In this document: positions 15,361-24,161 of the stretch, piece by piece | Layout: each line of letters begins with the position of its first letter | How positions within the stretch are numbered: position 1 is the stretch's first letter | From: Clostridiaceae bacterium | GTDB lineage: Bacteria; Bacillota; Clostridia; Lachnospirales; Lachnospiraceae | NCBI GenBank assembly: GCA_021200535.1 | Contig: JAJQGL010000106.1 | Span: 1 to 38,377 of the forward strand | Direction: 5' to 3' | Length of the DNA: 38,377 bases | Position numbers and translations under genes: made by a program | Notes under the pieces: generated by a model | The model's input: only the letters and a program-made list of their open reading frames with translations | The model's database searches: none | What the model was told of the DNA's origin: nothing

Positions 15361-16746
15361 ATGAATCGAAAGAAAAGTATCGGTGTGATTGGTGTATTAT
15401 TTATTGCAGTACTAATCAATGTATATATATTTTATGTGGCAAACCAGCAGGTAGGGGATAACGTGGTTTTGAATGTGGAACTTACTGCAGGCAAAATCAA
15501 TGAATATCAGGTGTTTTACGGAACAGAAAACTGGAGTCCGGATAAAATGGCGGCGGATCAATACGAGGAGGCAGGAAAGAAATCAGTTCTTCAGTTTTTG
15601 ATGCCGTGTGAATTAGAGGGGGTTCGGCTGGATTTGGGAGACAGCCAGGGAACGCATGAAATTTCCAGACTGTATGTGACTTATAAGGATAAGTCATGGG
15701 AGATTTCCTTGCCTGAAGTTGCAGAATGGTGCAGCCAGGATGGAAGAAGTAATTTGGTTCAATCTGTCACAGTTACGGAAAATGAGACATTGCAAATAGT
15801 CACGGAGGGAGAGGATTCATATATTGTTGTGCCCATGCCGGAAGTGTATGACACGGTTGTCCAGATGCGGAGAGATAGCTTGAAAATACGTTATGGACTG
15901 GTGTGTGTGCTGGTGGATATTTTCTTTGTTATTCTCCTGTGTCATTTTAACCGCTGCTATGATATGGCAAAAGAGGTGTTTGGAAATCGAAGACTTATTT
16001 ATAAACTTGCCAGAAATGATTTTAAGACGAGATTTGCCGGTTCTTTCTTTGGCATTTTCTGGGCGTTTGTTCAGCCGGTCGTAACGATTTTGATATATTG
16101 GTTTGTCTTTACTGTGGGATTTCGTTCAGCGGCACAGACGGACTGTCCATTTGCGCTGTGGCTGACGGCAGGTATGGTGCCGTGGTTTTTTTTCTCAGAG
16201 GCTTGGAGCGGCGCTACCAACAGCTTAATAGAGTACAGTTATCTGGTAAAAAAGGTTGTTTTTAAAATTAGTATTTTACCGATTGTAAAAGTGTTATCCG
16301 CTCTGTTTGTCAGCCTGTTTTTCCATCTGGTAATGTGTGCCATTTTTATTTTCTATGGATATAAACCGGATGGTTATATGCTGCAGCTTGTTTATTATAT
16401 TATATGTAATTTTATATTTGCATTGTCATTATCTTATCTTACTTGCAGTATTCTTCCGTTTTTTAAGGACTTAAGTCAAATTATGAACATTATTTTACAG
16501 GTGGGAGTGTGGATGACTCCTATTATGTGGAATATCAACATTCTGCCCCAGACATGGCGCTGGGTTATGAAAATCAATCCTATGTATTATATTGTCCAGG
16601 GGTACCGTAATGCCTTAAGTGAGAAAGTGTGGTTCTGGCAGGATATTACGTGGACCATATATTTCTGGGGACTGGTGGGGGCGTTGTTTGTGCTTGGAAA
16701 TATTTTGTTTAAGAAAATGAAACCGCATTTTGCTGACGTAATTTAA
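15361..16746 (+). CDS. ABC-2 type polysaccharide export permease with N-terminal extracytoplasmic domain
   Basis: The start at 15361 (461 residues) follows GGGAGG at 15349-15354; the longer frame to 15337 begins at the transcription start. Residues about 215-455 are a Wzm/TagG-type permease: KLARNDFKTRFAGSFFGIFWAFVQPVVTILIYWFVF, then six helices and a late MKINPMYYIVQGYRNAL motif. Unusually, it is preceded by a signal-anchor helix (about 6-27), about 145 extracytoplasmic residues of beta-like sequence and a second helix (about 178-198). Standard Wzm proteins have about 260 residues and no such domain. It works with the ATPase encoded 24 nt downstream to flip an undecaprenyl-linked polymer. 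Confidence 0.9.
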   Translation: MNRKKSIGVIGVLFIAVLINVYIFYVANQQVGDNVVLNVELTAGKINEYQVFYGTENWSPDKMAADQYEEAGKKSVLQFLMPCELEGVRLDLGDSQGTHEISRLYVTYKDKSWEISLPEVAEWCSQDGRSNLVQSVTVTENETLQIVTEGEDSYIVVPMPEVYDTVVQMRRDSLKIRYGLVCVLVDIFFVILLCHFNRCYDMAKEVFGNRRLIYKLARNDFKTRFAGSFFGIFWAFVQPVVTILIYWFVFTVGFRSAAQTDCPFALWLTAGMVPWFFFSEAWSGATNSLIEYSYLVKKVVFKISILPIVKVLSALFVSLFFHLVMCAIFIFYGYKPDGYMLQLVYYIICNFIFALSLSYLTCSILPFFKDLSQIMNIILQVGVWMTPIMWNINILPQTWRWVMKINPMYYIVQGYRNALSEKVWFWQDITWTIYFWGLVGALFVLGNILFKKMKPHFADVI

Positions 16747-16770
16747 TGAGATTAGAAATGAGGGTGTAAC

Positions 16771-17997
16771 ATGGATACAATGATACAGATAGAACATCTC
16801 CGGAAGATGTACTATTTATATGACAAGCCGATTGACCGATTAAAAGAGGTTCTTCACCTGGGGAAAAAATTATACCACAGGGAATTTTATGCATTAAAAG
16901 ATATTTCGCTGTCCATAAAACGGGGAGAAAGTGTGGGGATTGTAGGTGTAAACGGTTCCGGTAAATCTACTCTGCTCAAATTAATTGCAGGCGTATTGAA
17001 TCCGACAGAGGGTACTGTGGAAACATATGGAAAGGTTGCGGCGCTTTTGGAGTTGGGAGCCGGCTTTAATCCGGAGTATACAGGGAGGGAGAACATTTAC
17101 CTCAATGGCACCATGATGGGATATTCTGAGGCAGAGATGGAACAGAGAGTGCAGCCGATTATCCGGTTTGCAGATATTGGAGATTTTATTGATCAGCCTG
17201 TGAAAACCTATTCCAGTGGTATGTTTGCGAGGCTGGCATTTGCGGTGGCAATCAATGTGTCCCCGGATATTCTGATTGTAGACGAGGCGCTGGCGGTAGG
17301 AGATACCCGGTTTCAGGTGAAATGTATAAACAAAATGAAAGAATTGAAAGAACGGGGGACTACCATACTCTTTGTTTCCCATGCAACGGAGCAGATCAAA
17401 CGTTTTTGTACCCGGGCGATATGGATTCGCGAAGGCTGTGTTTACGAGGATGGAGAGGCCAGTCAGGTGGTGGACTTATATGATAATTTTATGAGATATG
17501 GTTCTGGAAACGGTCTGACGGATAGTGACATCTCAGATGGGGAAGAAAAAGCAATAGAGAGGGAGCGGAAGAATATTCTTGCTGCCATTGATTCTGTGAC
17601 TGTTACAGAGGACGTGATTCATACCTTTGATGAGCTGCAGGTGAATGTGGAATATGAAATTTTAGAAGAAAATATTGAGGGATTTTTGCTGGGAGTGGCA
17701 ATTTACAGCAAAGACCGCAGTGAATATATATTTGGACCGAATACCAGTTTAGATCAATTTGAGATATCTGGAAAAAAGGGAAGATACCGGGGAGAATACC
17801 GGATTCCCAAACTGCCATTGATTAAGGGAGAGTACGTGATTGATGTGGGATTGTTTAATAATGAGGGGCTGGTAAATTTAGATTATAAAATGAGTGCTGC
17901 CCGGTTTGTTGTGAGCAATAGTTATTTTTCCGAGGGAATGGTTTATATGGAGCATTTGTGGAACATACAGGAAATAGATAAGAAAGAATGGAGTTAG
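16771..17997 (+). CDS. ABC transporter ATPase of the Wzt/TagH type with C-terminal substrate-recognition domain
   Basis: This 408-residue protein has Walker A GVNGSGKST, the family's ELGAGFNPEYTGRENIYLNG segment, the signature YSSGM, Walker B ILIVDEAL and the switch His in FVSHA. The nucleotide-binding domain ends near residue 245. A C-terminal beta-sandwich (about 265-405, with EYEILEENIEGFLLGVAIYS) matches the Wzt C-terminal fold, which recognises a modified chain end in O9a-type systems. It powers export with the permease just upstream (24-nt gap). The next gene starts 2 nt after its stop, so they are tightly coupled. Confidence 0.93.
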   Translation: MDTMIQIEHLRKMYYLYDKPIDRLKEVLHLGKKLYHREFYALKDISLSIKRGESVGIVGVNGSGKSTLLKLIAGVLNPTEGTVETYGKVAALLELGAGFNPEYTGRENIYLNGTMMGYSEAEMEQRVQPIIRFADIGDFIDQPVKTYSSGMFARLAFAVAINVSPDILIVDEALAVGDTRFQVKCINKMKELKERGTTILFVSHATEQIKRFCTRAIWIREGCVYEDGEASQVVDLYDNFMRYGSGNGLTDSDISDGEEKAIERERKNILAAIDSVTVTEDVIHTFDELQVNVEYEILEENIEGFLLGVAIYSKDRSEYIFGPNTSLDQFEISGKKGRYRGEYRIPKLPLIKGEYVIDVGLFNNEGLVNLDYKMSAARFVVSNSYFSEGMVYMEHLWNIQEIDKKEWS

Positions 17998-17999
17998 GG

Positions 18000-20900
18000 A
18001 TGAATTATTTATTTGACCAGTATCAGAGATATAAAAATGCACAACTGTATATAGAAGGATTGCGGGGAAAGAATCAGGTATTCCGTATTTTAGAAGTGGG
18101 TGCCAATTCCCATAAAAATCTGGAGGAATTTTTACCGAAAGATAAAATTACGTATTTAGATTTAGAAGTGCCGGAGGAATTACAGAATGATTCCGATTAT
18201 GTTCAGGGGGATGCTACCCAAATGGAGTTTGCTGATCAGGCCTTTGATGTTGTCGTGGCACTGGATGTATACGAGCATATACCTGCCCAAAAACGGGAAG
18301 CCTTTTTAGGAGAGATTGCCAGGGTTGCCTCAAAAGGTTTTTTCATTTGCGCACCTTTTGAAAAAGAAGGGGTTCATGCGGCGGAATGCCGCGTGAATAC
18401 GAATTTTAAATGTATGTATGGATATGACCATCCGTGGCTGGAAGAGCATTTGGCAAATGGATTGCCTTTGATGGGGGAGGCGGAGCAGTTTTACAGAGAC
18501 AGGGGGGTGGAGGTCACCGTCTTTTCCCATGGAGACTTAGATTTATGGGAAAGGCTGACCAATATTGAAATTGCATCCGATTGCAACGAGAGGCTGCAGG
18601 AAGTGGCAATGCAGATTTATCAGTATTATAATAAACATTTATTCCCGATAGATTATGTCTCCCGCGCTTACCGCTGCTTTATTGCAGGTGGCAGTTCCTG
18701 CGGTTTTGTTCAGGAGAAACAGGCGGAACGGGAAAAGCTGATGGAAAAATTGGAACAGCTGGAGAATAATTTTTGGAGATTATATGCTGCGCAGGGAATT
18801 AATGCTTCCCAGGGGAGAGCACCGGAAGGAATTTTTCAATTATATTACGATACCGGAAAAGGAATGGGAATGGATGGCGTACAGGAAATGGCTCTGGACA
18901 GTTATCATGCTTCTTTCCGCAGGGAATTTCGTACGGAGAATGGAAGAGAAATCCTGACATTACGTCTGGATCCCATGATTCACAATGGGATTGTAAAGAT
19001 AAACCGTCTTGCCGTATATGATATTTTGGGACAGGTAGTATGGAAGGGATTGCCGGAAAGTATCCAGTGTCAAAATCTTATCTACCATCAGGGGATGTAT
19101 TATCTTTTTTTAGATGATCCGCAAATCTGTTTGGAAAATATCCATCATGATGTAGTGACCGTGGAATTTGATTATGTGTTCTGGGAGTGTCCTGTTGTAA
19201 CAGAGAATTTTTGGCGAATGTTTATTGAGGACATGCAGGAAAGACAAAACGAATACGAGAGGATTCGGCGGGAGAATGAAATAGCGAAAGAGAATCTTGT
19301 AAACGAAATGCGGGCGCTGCAGGAAGGGCATTTGGCACAGATGCAGGCGGTTTATCAGTCAACATCATGGAAGATTACCAAACCGTATCGTTTTTTGGCA
19401 AGGGGAATTAAAAAAATAGGAAGAGTTATAATTCCTGAAAAAGTCCGTCAGGGGCTCTTTGTTATTATGCATCAGGGATTTTCTGCCTTTTTCCGAAAAT
19501 ATACGGTGTACCGTCATAGAGAAAGAGCCAAGAAATATAAATATATGAAACATACGTTATTTCCGGCCAGAAGTATTCTTCGGGAGCAGAGAAATACGAA
19601 ATTTGACAAAAATATATGTTTTAGTATAATCGTGCCATTATATAATACACCGGAAAAATATCTGCTGGAAATGATAAAATCCTGCCAGAATCAGACCTAT
19701 GGAAATTGGGAATTGTGCCTGGCGGATGGAAGCGACCGGGAGCATGCCTATGTGGGGGAACTGGTGAGAAACCTGGCAGCAAAAGATTCCCGGATTAAGT
19801 ATAAGGTGCTGGAAAAAAATGGAGGAATATCAGAAAATACCAATGCGGCGCTGGAAATGGCAACAGGGGATTATATTGCCCTGTTAGACCATGATGACAT
19901 ATTACATTCTTCTGCTTTTTACGAATATATGAAGGTGATCTGCGAACAGGGGGCGGATTTCATTTATTGCGATGAGCTGACTTTTGAGGAAAAGATCAGT
20001 CATATTATTTCCCTGCATTACAAGCCAGATTTTGCCATTGATAACCTTCGGGCCAACAATTATATCTGCCATTTTAGCGTATTTTCCAAAGAACTATTGC
20101 AAAAGGTGGGAATGTTCAGGAAGGATTTTGACGGTTCTCAGGATCACGATATGATTTTAAGACTGACCGAGCAGGCGGATAGGATCGTGCATGTGCCTAT
20201 GATGCTGTATTTTTGGCGCAGTCATCCTGCCTCTGTGGCAAGTGATATCAATTCTAAGACATATGCGATAGATGCGGGAAAACGGGCGGTACTGTCTCAC
20301 CTGGAGCGGTGCGGACTGAAGGGAAGTGTGGAGAGCTCCTGGGCCTTCCCTACAATTTACAATGTAAAATATGAATTACAGGGCAATCCGAAGGTATCTA
20401 TTATTATTCCGAATAAGGATAATGAGGAGATGCTTTCCAGATGTCTCTCTTCTATTACTGAGAAATCTACCTATAGTAATTATGAGATTATAGTGGTGGA
20501 AAATAACAGCACGGAAGAGAATACATTTCGTTACTATGACACATTAAAATCAAATCCGAAAATCAGAGTTTTGTATTATAAAGAAGAAGGATTTAACTAC
20601 GCCCGAATCAATAATTATGCAGTAGAAAATGCAGAGGGGGATTACGTTCTTTTTCTCAATAATGATATTGAGATTATTACGCCGGAATGGATTGAGGAAA
20701 TGCTTATGTATGCCCAGAGAGAAGATGTGGGGGCAGTAGGGGCAAAGCTTTATTATCCGGATAATACGATCCAGCATGCTGGTGTGATAGTGGGATTGGG
20801 GGAAGACCGTTGTGCGGGCAGTGTACATCACAGATTTTCCAGAGATGATGTAGGATATATTGGCAGACTCTGTTATGCGCAGGATTTTTCTGCGGTGACA

Positions 20901-21230
20901 GCAGCGTGTATGGCTGTTTCTAAGAAAATCTTTCAGTCGGTAGAGGGATTTGATGAGCGTTTTGCCGTGGCGTACAATGATGTAGATTTGTGTATGAAAT
21001 TCCGTGAAGCAGGGTATTTAAATGTATGGACACCGTGTGCAGAGGCATATCATTATGAGTCAGTATCCAGAGGATATGATTCTGCACCGGAGAAGCGGGA
21101 GTGTTTCCAAAAGGAGGTAAAACTTTTCAAGGAAAAATGGCAAAAGCAGATTGATGCGGGAGATCCTTATTACAACAGGAATCTTACTCTGGATGCCCCT
21201 GATTTTTCGCCTAGTATAACGAATAATTAA
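18000..21230 (+). CDS. Methyltransferase-GT2-GT2 fusion protein
   Basis: The ATG at 18000 (1076 residues) is favoured by GGAG at 17990-17993 with 6-nt spacing; the ATG at 17988 is possible. Order of parts: an N-terminal SAM methyltransferase (about 25-165, ILEVGANSH, DVVVALDVYEHIP); a beta-rich middle; a charged predicted coiled coil (about 408-450, EDMQERQNEYERIRRENE...); a YQSTSWKITKPYRFL linker common in multidomain glycosyltransferases; a first GT2 domain (from about 541, FSIIVPLYNTPEKYL, LLDHDD); and a second (from about 799, VSIIIPNKDN, FLNNDIEI). The architecture resembles WsaE of Geobacillus, which has a methyltransferase and two rhamnosyltransferase domains. It would extend and methyl-cap the polymer exported by the preceding ABC transporter (inference). 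Confidence 0.9.
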   Translation: MNYLFDQYQRYKNAQLYIEGLRGKNQVFRILEVGANSHKNLEEFLPKDKITYLDLEVPEELQNDSDYVQGDATQMEFADQAFDVVVALDVYEHIPAQKREAFLGEIARVASKGFFICAPFEKEGVHAAECRVNTNFKCMYGYDHPWLEEHLANGLPLMGEAEQFYRDRGVEVTVFSHGDLDLWERLTNIEIASDCNERLQEVAMQIYQYYNKHLFPIDYVSRAYRCFIAGGSSCGFVQEKQAEREKLMEKLEQLENNFWRLYAAQGINASQGRAPEGIFQLYYDTGKGMGMDGVQEMALDSYHASFRREFRTENGREILTLRLDPMIHNGIVKINRLAVYDILGQVVWKGLPESIQCQNLIYHQGMYYLFLDDPQICLENIHHDVVTVEFDYVFWECPVVTENFWRMFIEDMQERQNEYERIRRENEIAKENLVNEMRALQEGHLAQMQAVYQSTSWKITKPYRFLARGIKKIGRVIIPEKVRQGLFVIMHQGFSAFFRKYTVYRHRERAKKYKYMKHTLFPARSILREQRNTKFDKNICFSIIVPLYNTPEKYLLEMIKSCQNQTYGNWELCLADGSDREHAYVGELVRNLAAKDSRIKYKVLEKNGGISENTNAALEMATGDYIALLDHDDILHSSAFYEYMKVICEQGADFIYCDELTFEEKISHIISLHYKPDFAIDNLRANNYICHFSVFSKELLQKVGMFRKDFDGSQDHDMILRLTEQADRIVHVPMMLYFWRSHPASVASDINSKTYAIDAGKRAVLSHLERCGLKGSVESSWAFPTIYNVKYELQGNPKVSIIIPNKDNEEMLSRCLSSITEKSTYSNYEIIVVENNSTEENTFRYYDTLKSNPKIRVLYYKEEGFNYARINNYAVENAEGDYVLFLNNDIEIITPEWIEEMLMYAQREDVGAVGAKLYYPDNTIQHAGVIVGLGEDRCAGSVHHRFSRDDVGYIGRLCYAQDFSAVTAACMAVSKKIFQSVEGFDERFAVAYNDVDLCMKFREAGYLNVWTPCAEAYHYESVSRGYDSAPEKRECFQKEVKLFKEKWQKQIDAGDPYYNRNLTLDAPDFSPSITNN

Positions 21231-21284
21231 TATTCGCTGTATTAGGATAGCGGACAAAAAGTAATTGCGCAGGTTGCCTATTGG

Positions 21285-21313
21285 TTTACATTCATAAAAC
21301 AATATGCTAAAAT
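21285..21313 (+). promoter_or_regulatory. Promoter of the CDP-polyol phosphotransferase gene
   Basis: TTTACA (21285-21290), a 17-nt spacer and TAAAAT (21308-21313) with an extended TGC element lie in the 150-nt gap after the glycosyltransferase. This makes the next gene independently transcribed. Confidence 0.7.
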
Positions 21314-21380
21314 ACCTATGTTTAGCTTACAGGACATGTGCATGCCTAAGAGGAAATGATTACAAGGAGTTTACAGTGCA

Positions 21381-23171
21381 ATGGATAATTTAATAGAGTC
21401 GAAGCAGATGATTTCGACGATTGTGGATATCACATGGGAGCGTATATTTCTGAAACTGGACGTCAGGATTGATTTTTCAGGGGATGCCGGCCGGAAAACG
21501 CCGCCGGATTTCTATTTTGTAAATGGAAGGTACGAAGGAAAAGCAAAAGCAAGGCTGCTTTCTGTGGATGGAAATGTTTACCATTTATGCCTGAACATTA
21601 CAAACACTGGCGAAAAGCAATGTCTGCCTTCGGGGACTTATTCATTGATTGTGTGCCAGAACGGAAAGATCATGGCAAAATCCGTTGTGGACCGTATGCT
21701 TGTTCCGAAGATGAGCGATTGTTCCAGAAATTTTCTATATGCAGGCAGAGGAAAAGCATATACGGTTACTTTTTTTGTAAATGAGGGGGAAGATGATCTT
21801 CCTTTCTGCATGTATACGATGGCATCTGCGAAAGTCGGCACTTCCTTTCCATCGTACGAAAAGAAAAGACACGGCATTACATTAAATCCGTTAAAAAAAG
21901 CAAAAAAGTGGTATCATAAAAACCACAGGGCTTTGAAAGTAAAATTATATCATCATTATTTAAATAAATACAGCTCAAAAAGAAATGGAAAAACAGTTCT
22001 TTTTATGTCGGAGCAGAGCGAAGTGTTAGGCACCAATGAAAAGGCAGTTATGGATCGGATGGTTGCGAGAGGCATGGAATCGGAATATACGATTCTGCAG
22101 TCGTGCCGTTCCTCTGTATCCAATCCGAAAATGGGCTATAAAAGCTGGCTGGAGATGCTCAAAAAGCTTGCCATGAGTGATTTTGTTATTTTGGATGACC
22201 ATGCGCCTGTGTTTGACTGGTTAAAGGTTGATCCTGAGACAACGGTGGTACAGCTTTGGCATGCCGGAGCTGGTTTTAAATCTTCCGGTTACAGCCGCTG
22301 GGGACATATTGGATGTCCGGCACCGCAGAGCTGTCATAGGCAGTACAAATATGGCATAGCAGGCTCAAAAAGCATTGCTCCGTTCTTTTCAGAGGTTTGG
22401 GGAATCAACGATTCCAGGGTTCTTCCAACAGGAATGCCGCGGATTGACGAATATCTGGATCCGGATTACAGGAAAGAAAAGACAGAAGCGCTGTATCAGG
22501 AATATCCGCTCTGCAAAGGGAAAAAAGTGATTTTGTTTGCGCCGACTTATCGTGGAAGAAATAAAGCGGATGCGCATTATCCATATGAGCTGATCGACTT
22601 TGATAAATTATATCAGCTTTGCGGCGAGGAATATGTTGTCCTTTTTAAAATGCATCCATGGGTAGCAGCCCCTGTTCCGCTTGAGGAAAAACAGAAAGAT
22701 AGATTTGCGGATGTGGGAAGATATCCGAATATCAATGATTTGTTTTATATTACAGATCTTTTGATTACGGATTATTCTTCTAATATTTTTGAATATTCAC
22801 TGATGCGTAAGCCAATGCTGTTTTTTGCATTTGATGAGATTCCATATTCATTTTCAAGAGGCTTTCACAGAAATTACAGAGAATCTGCGCCGGGAAAGGT
22901 TTGCGAAACATTTGAAGAGGTTTTGGAGGCCATTGCGAAGCAGGATTTTGAATATCAAAAAGTGGAAGAATATGTAGAAAAGCATTTTGATTATATTGAC
23001 AGCAATGCGTCTGACCGTGTCATTGACTGGATTATTCTTGGAAATATTCCGGAAAAAATCAAAGAGGAGATCCGGATTGAGGATGAGACAGCTGCGGGCG
23101 TACATTTATTAGATTTCAGTTCTCTTTCCCTGACGGGAGGAGAAGGGGAAAACGGCGATTCCGAGGAGTGA
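21381..23171 (+). CDS. CDP-glycerol/CDP-ribitol phosphotransferase family protein (TagB/TagF/TarL-like)
   Basis: This 596-residue protein has the family's C-terminal GT-B-like domain (about 200-555): VVQLWHAGAGFKSSGYSR, KVILFAPTYRG, VLFKMHPWV and the signature TDYSSNIFEYSLMRKPMLFF. These peripheral membrane enzymes move a polyol-phosphate from CDP-glycerol or CDP-ribitol onto a growing teichoic-acid chain. The first about 160 residues are a beta-rich domain often found ahead of the catalytic part. The canonical QLWHG is QLWHA here. AAGGAG is 11 nt before the ATG. The IspD/TarI-type cytidylyltransferase next door is a plausible donor source, which favours ribitol or a related polyol. Primase versus polymerase role cannot be told. 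Confidence 0.9.
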   Translation: MDNLIESKQMISTIVDITWERIFLKLDVRIDFSGDAGRKTPPDFYFVNGRYEGKAKARLLSVDGNVYHLCLNITNTGEKQCLPSGTYSLIVCQNGKIMAKSVVDRMLVPKMSDCSRNFLYAGRGKAYTVTFFVNEGEDDLPFCMYTMASAKVGTSFPSYEKKRHGITLNPLKKAKKWYHKNHRALKVKLYHHYLNKYSSKRNGKTVLFMSEQSEVLGTNEKAVMDRMVARGMESEYTILQSCRSSVSNPKMGYKSWLEMLKKLAMSDFVILDDHAPVFDWLKVDPETTVVQLWHAGAGFKSSGYSRWGHIGCPAPQSCHRQYKYGIAGSKSIAPFFSEVWGINDSRVLPTGMPRIDEYLDPDYRKEKTEALYQEYPLCKGKKVILFAPTYRGRNKADAHYPYELIDFDKLYQLCGEEYVVLFKMHPWVAAPVPLEEKQKDRFADVGRYPNINDLFYITDLLITDYSSNIFEYSLMRKPMLFFAFDEIPYSFSRGFHRNYRESAPGKVCETFEEVLEAIAKQDFEYQKVEEYVEKHFDYIDSNASDRVIDWIILGNIPEKIKEEIRIEDETAAGVHLLDFSSLSLTGGEGENGDSEE

Positions 23172-23264
23172 TTTGCCGGTTATATGTAAAAAACACAGGT
23201 CAATGAAAACAGTAATCCGCTATACTGGTTTGCGGAGTTTATTGGCCTGCAGAAACGAGGTAAA

Positions 23265-23289
23265 GTTTGAAAGTTAAAGACTTTCAAAC
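23265..23289 (+). repeat. Perfect 10-bp inverted repeat before the leader element
   Basis: GTTTGAAAGT (23265-23274) and ACTTTCAAAC (23280-23289) flank a 5-nt loop just 8 nt before the duplicated leader. No T run follows, so it is not a standard terminator. Confidence 0.55.
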
Positions 23290-23297
23290 TCCAAATT

Positions 23298-23361
23298 GGT
23301 GTCGCAGGCTCCGCCAATTTGCGCCATTAGTTGCTCCCTGCGGTCACAACATGGAGGCGAA
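23298..23361 (+). promoter_or_regulatory. Duplicated 64-nt leader element, copy 1
   Basis: This block is identical at 63 of 64 positions to 26265-26328 and ends 2 nt before the cytidylyltransferase ATG. It contains that gene's Shine-Dalgarno (GGAGG, 23353-23357). CGCAGG near the 5' end pairs with CCTGCG (6 bp), extended by GTG with CAC around a bulge. CUCC segments and a GCGCCAU segment inside the hairpin could alternatively pair with the AUGGAGGCG ribosome site. A translational control element or a mobile intergenic repeat both fit. Confidence 0.7.
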
Positions 23362-23363
23362 AA

Positions 23364-24146
23364 ATGAATATTGCAATTATTTTTGCAGGTGGAAGTGGTG
23401 TCAGAATGGGTGCGGGTATTCCAAAGCAGTTTTTGGAGATTAACGGAAAGCCGGTTATTATTCACACACTGCAGTTGTTTCAGTATCATGACGAGATTGA
23501 TAAGATTTATGTTTCTGTGCTGGAAGATTATATTGGATATATGGAAGAGCTGGTCAGCGAATACCGTTTGGATAAGGTGGTATGTGTACTTCCGGGAGGG
23601 GAGACTGCGCAGGATTCTATTTACAATGCGTTAAAGAAGGCGGAATCAGAGAATCCGGGAGATTCCATTGTCCTGCTGCACGACGGTGTCCGTCCGTTTG
23701 TTTCTTACGAAGTGATTTCAAACAATATCGAAGGTGTTAAGAAAAATGGAAATGCGATTACCAGCACGTCCTGCTATGAGACGATTATGCTGAGCAAGAC
23801 GGGAGATGAGGTGGATTCCGTACCGTACCGTAAGGATACTTTTGCGGGACAGGCTCCGCAGAGCTTTTATCTGAAGGACATTATTGCGGCGCATGATTAT
23901 GTCCGGGCGCTGCCGACCAGATACGAAAATATGGTAGATGCGTGCACGATTATCCGCAGTCAGGGGATTACGGCGCATATGGTTCCGGGAAACCGCGGAA
24001 ATATCAAGGTAACCACACCGGAGGATGTATACATGTTCCGGGCGCTGCTGCAATATAAAGAGAATGAGCAGGCGTTTGGACTTGGTTTGACGAATAAGAT
24101 TGATGCCCGTATGAATCAGGCAAATAAAAAGAGAAACAAAAAATAA
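23364..24146 (+). CDS. IspD/TarI family cytidylyltransferase
   Basis: The ATG at 23364 (260 residues) is set by GGAGG in the leader. The longer frame from TTG 23331 reads through the duplicated leader and is rejected. The CTP-binding motif FAGGSGVRMGAGIPKQFLEINGKP (residues about 7-30), the ETAQDSIYNAL loop and VLLHDGVRPFV are typical. IspD makes CDP-methylerythritol; TarI makes CDP-ribitol. Location beside a teichoic-acid phosphotransferase and an SDR enzyme, and the extended C-terminus, favour the TarI role; the IspD role cannot be excluded. The SDR gene follows 15 nt later in the same transcript. Confidence 0.88.
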   Translation: MNIAIIFAGGSGVRMGAGIPKQFLEINGKPVIIHTLQLFQYHDEIDKIYVSVLEDYIGYMEELVSEYRLDKVVCVLPGGETAQDSIYNALKKAESENPGDSIVLLHDGVRPFVSYEVISNNIEGVKKNGNAITSTSCYETIMLSKTGDEVDSVPYRKDTFAGQAPQSFYLKDIIAAHDYVRALPTRYENMVDACTIIRSQGITAHMVPGNRGNIKVTTPEDVYMFRALLQYKENEQAFGLGLTNKIDARMNQANKKRNKK

Positions 24147-24161
24147 TATGGAGGTCCGAAA

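Noticed and set aside
23331-23363. N-terminal extension MLPAVTTWRR on the cytidylyltransferase (and the same at 26298-26330)
   Set aside because: It is simply the duplicated leader read as protein from a TTG; the leader's GGAGG serves the downstream ATG in both cases.
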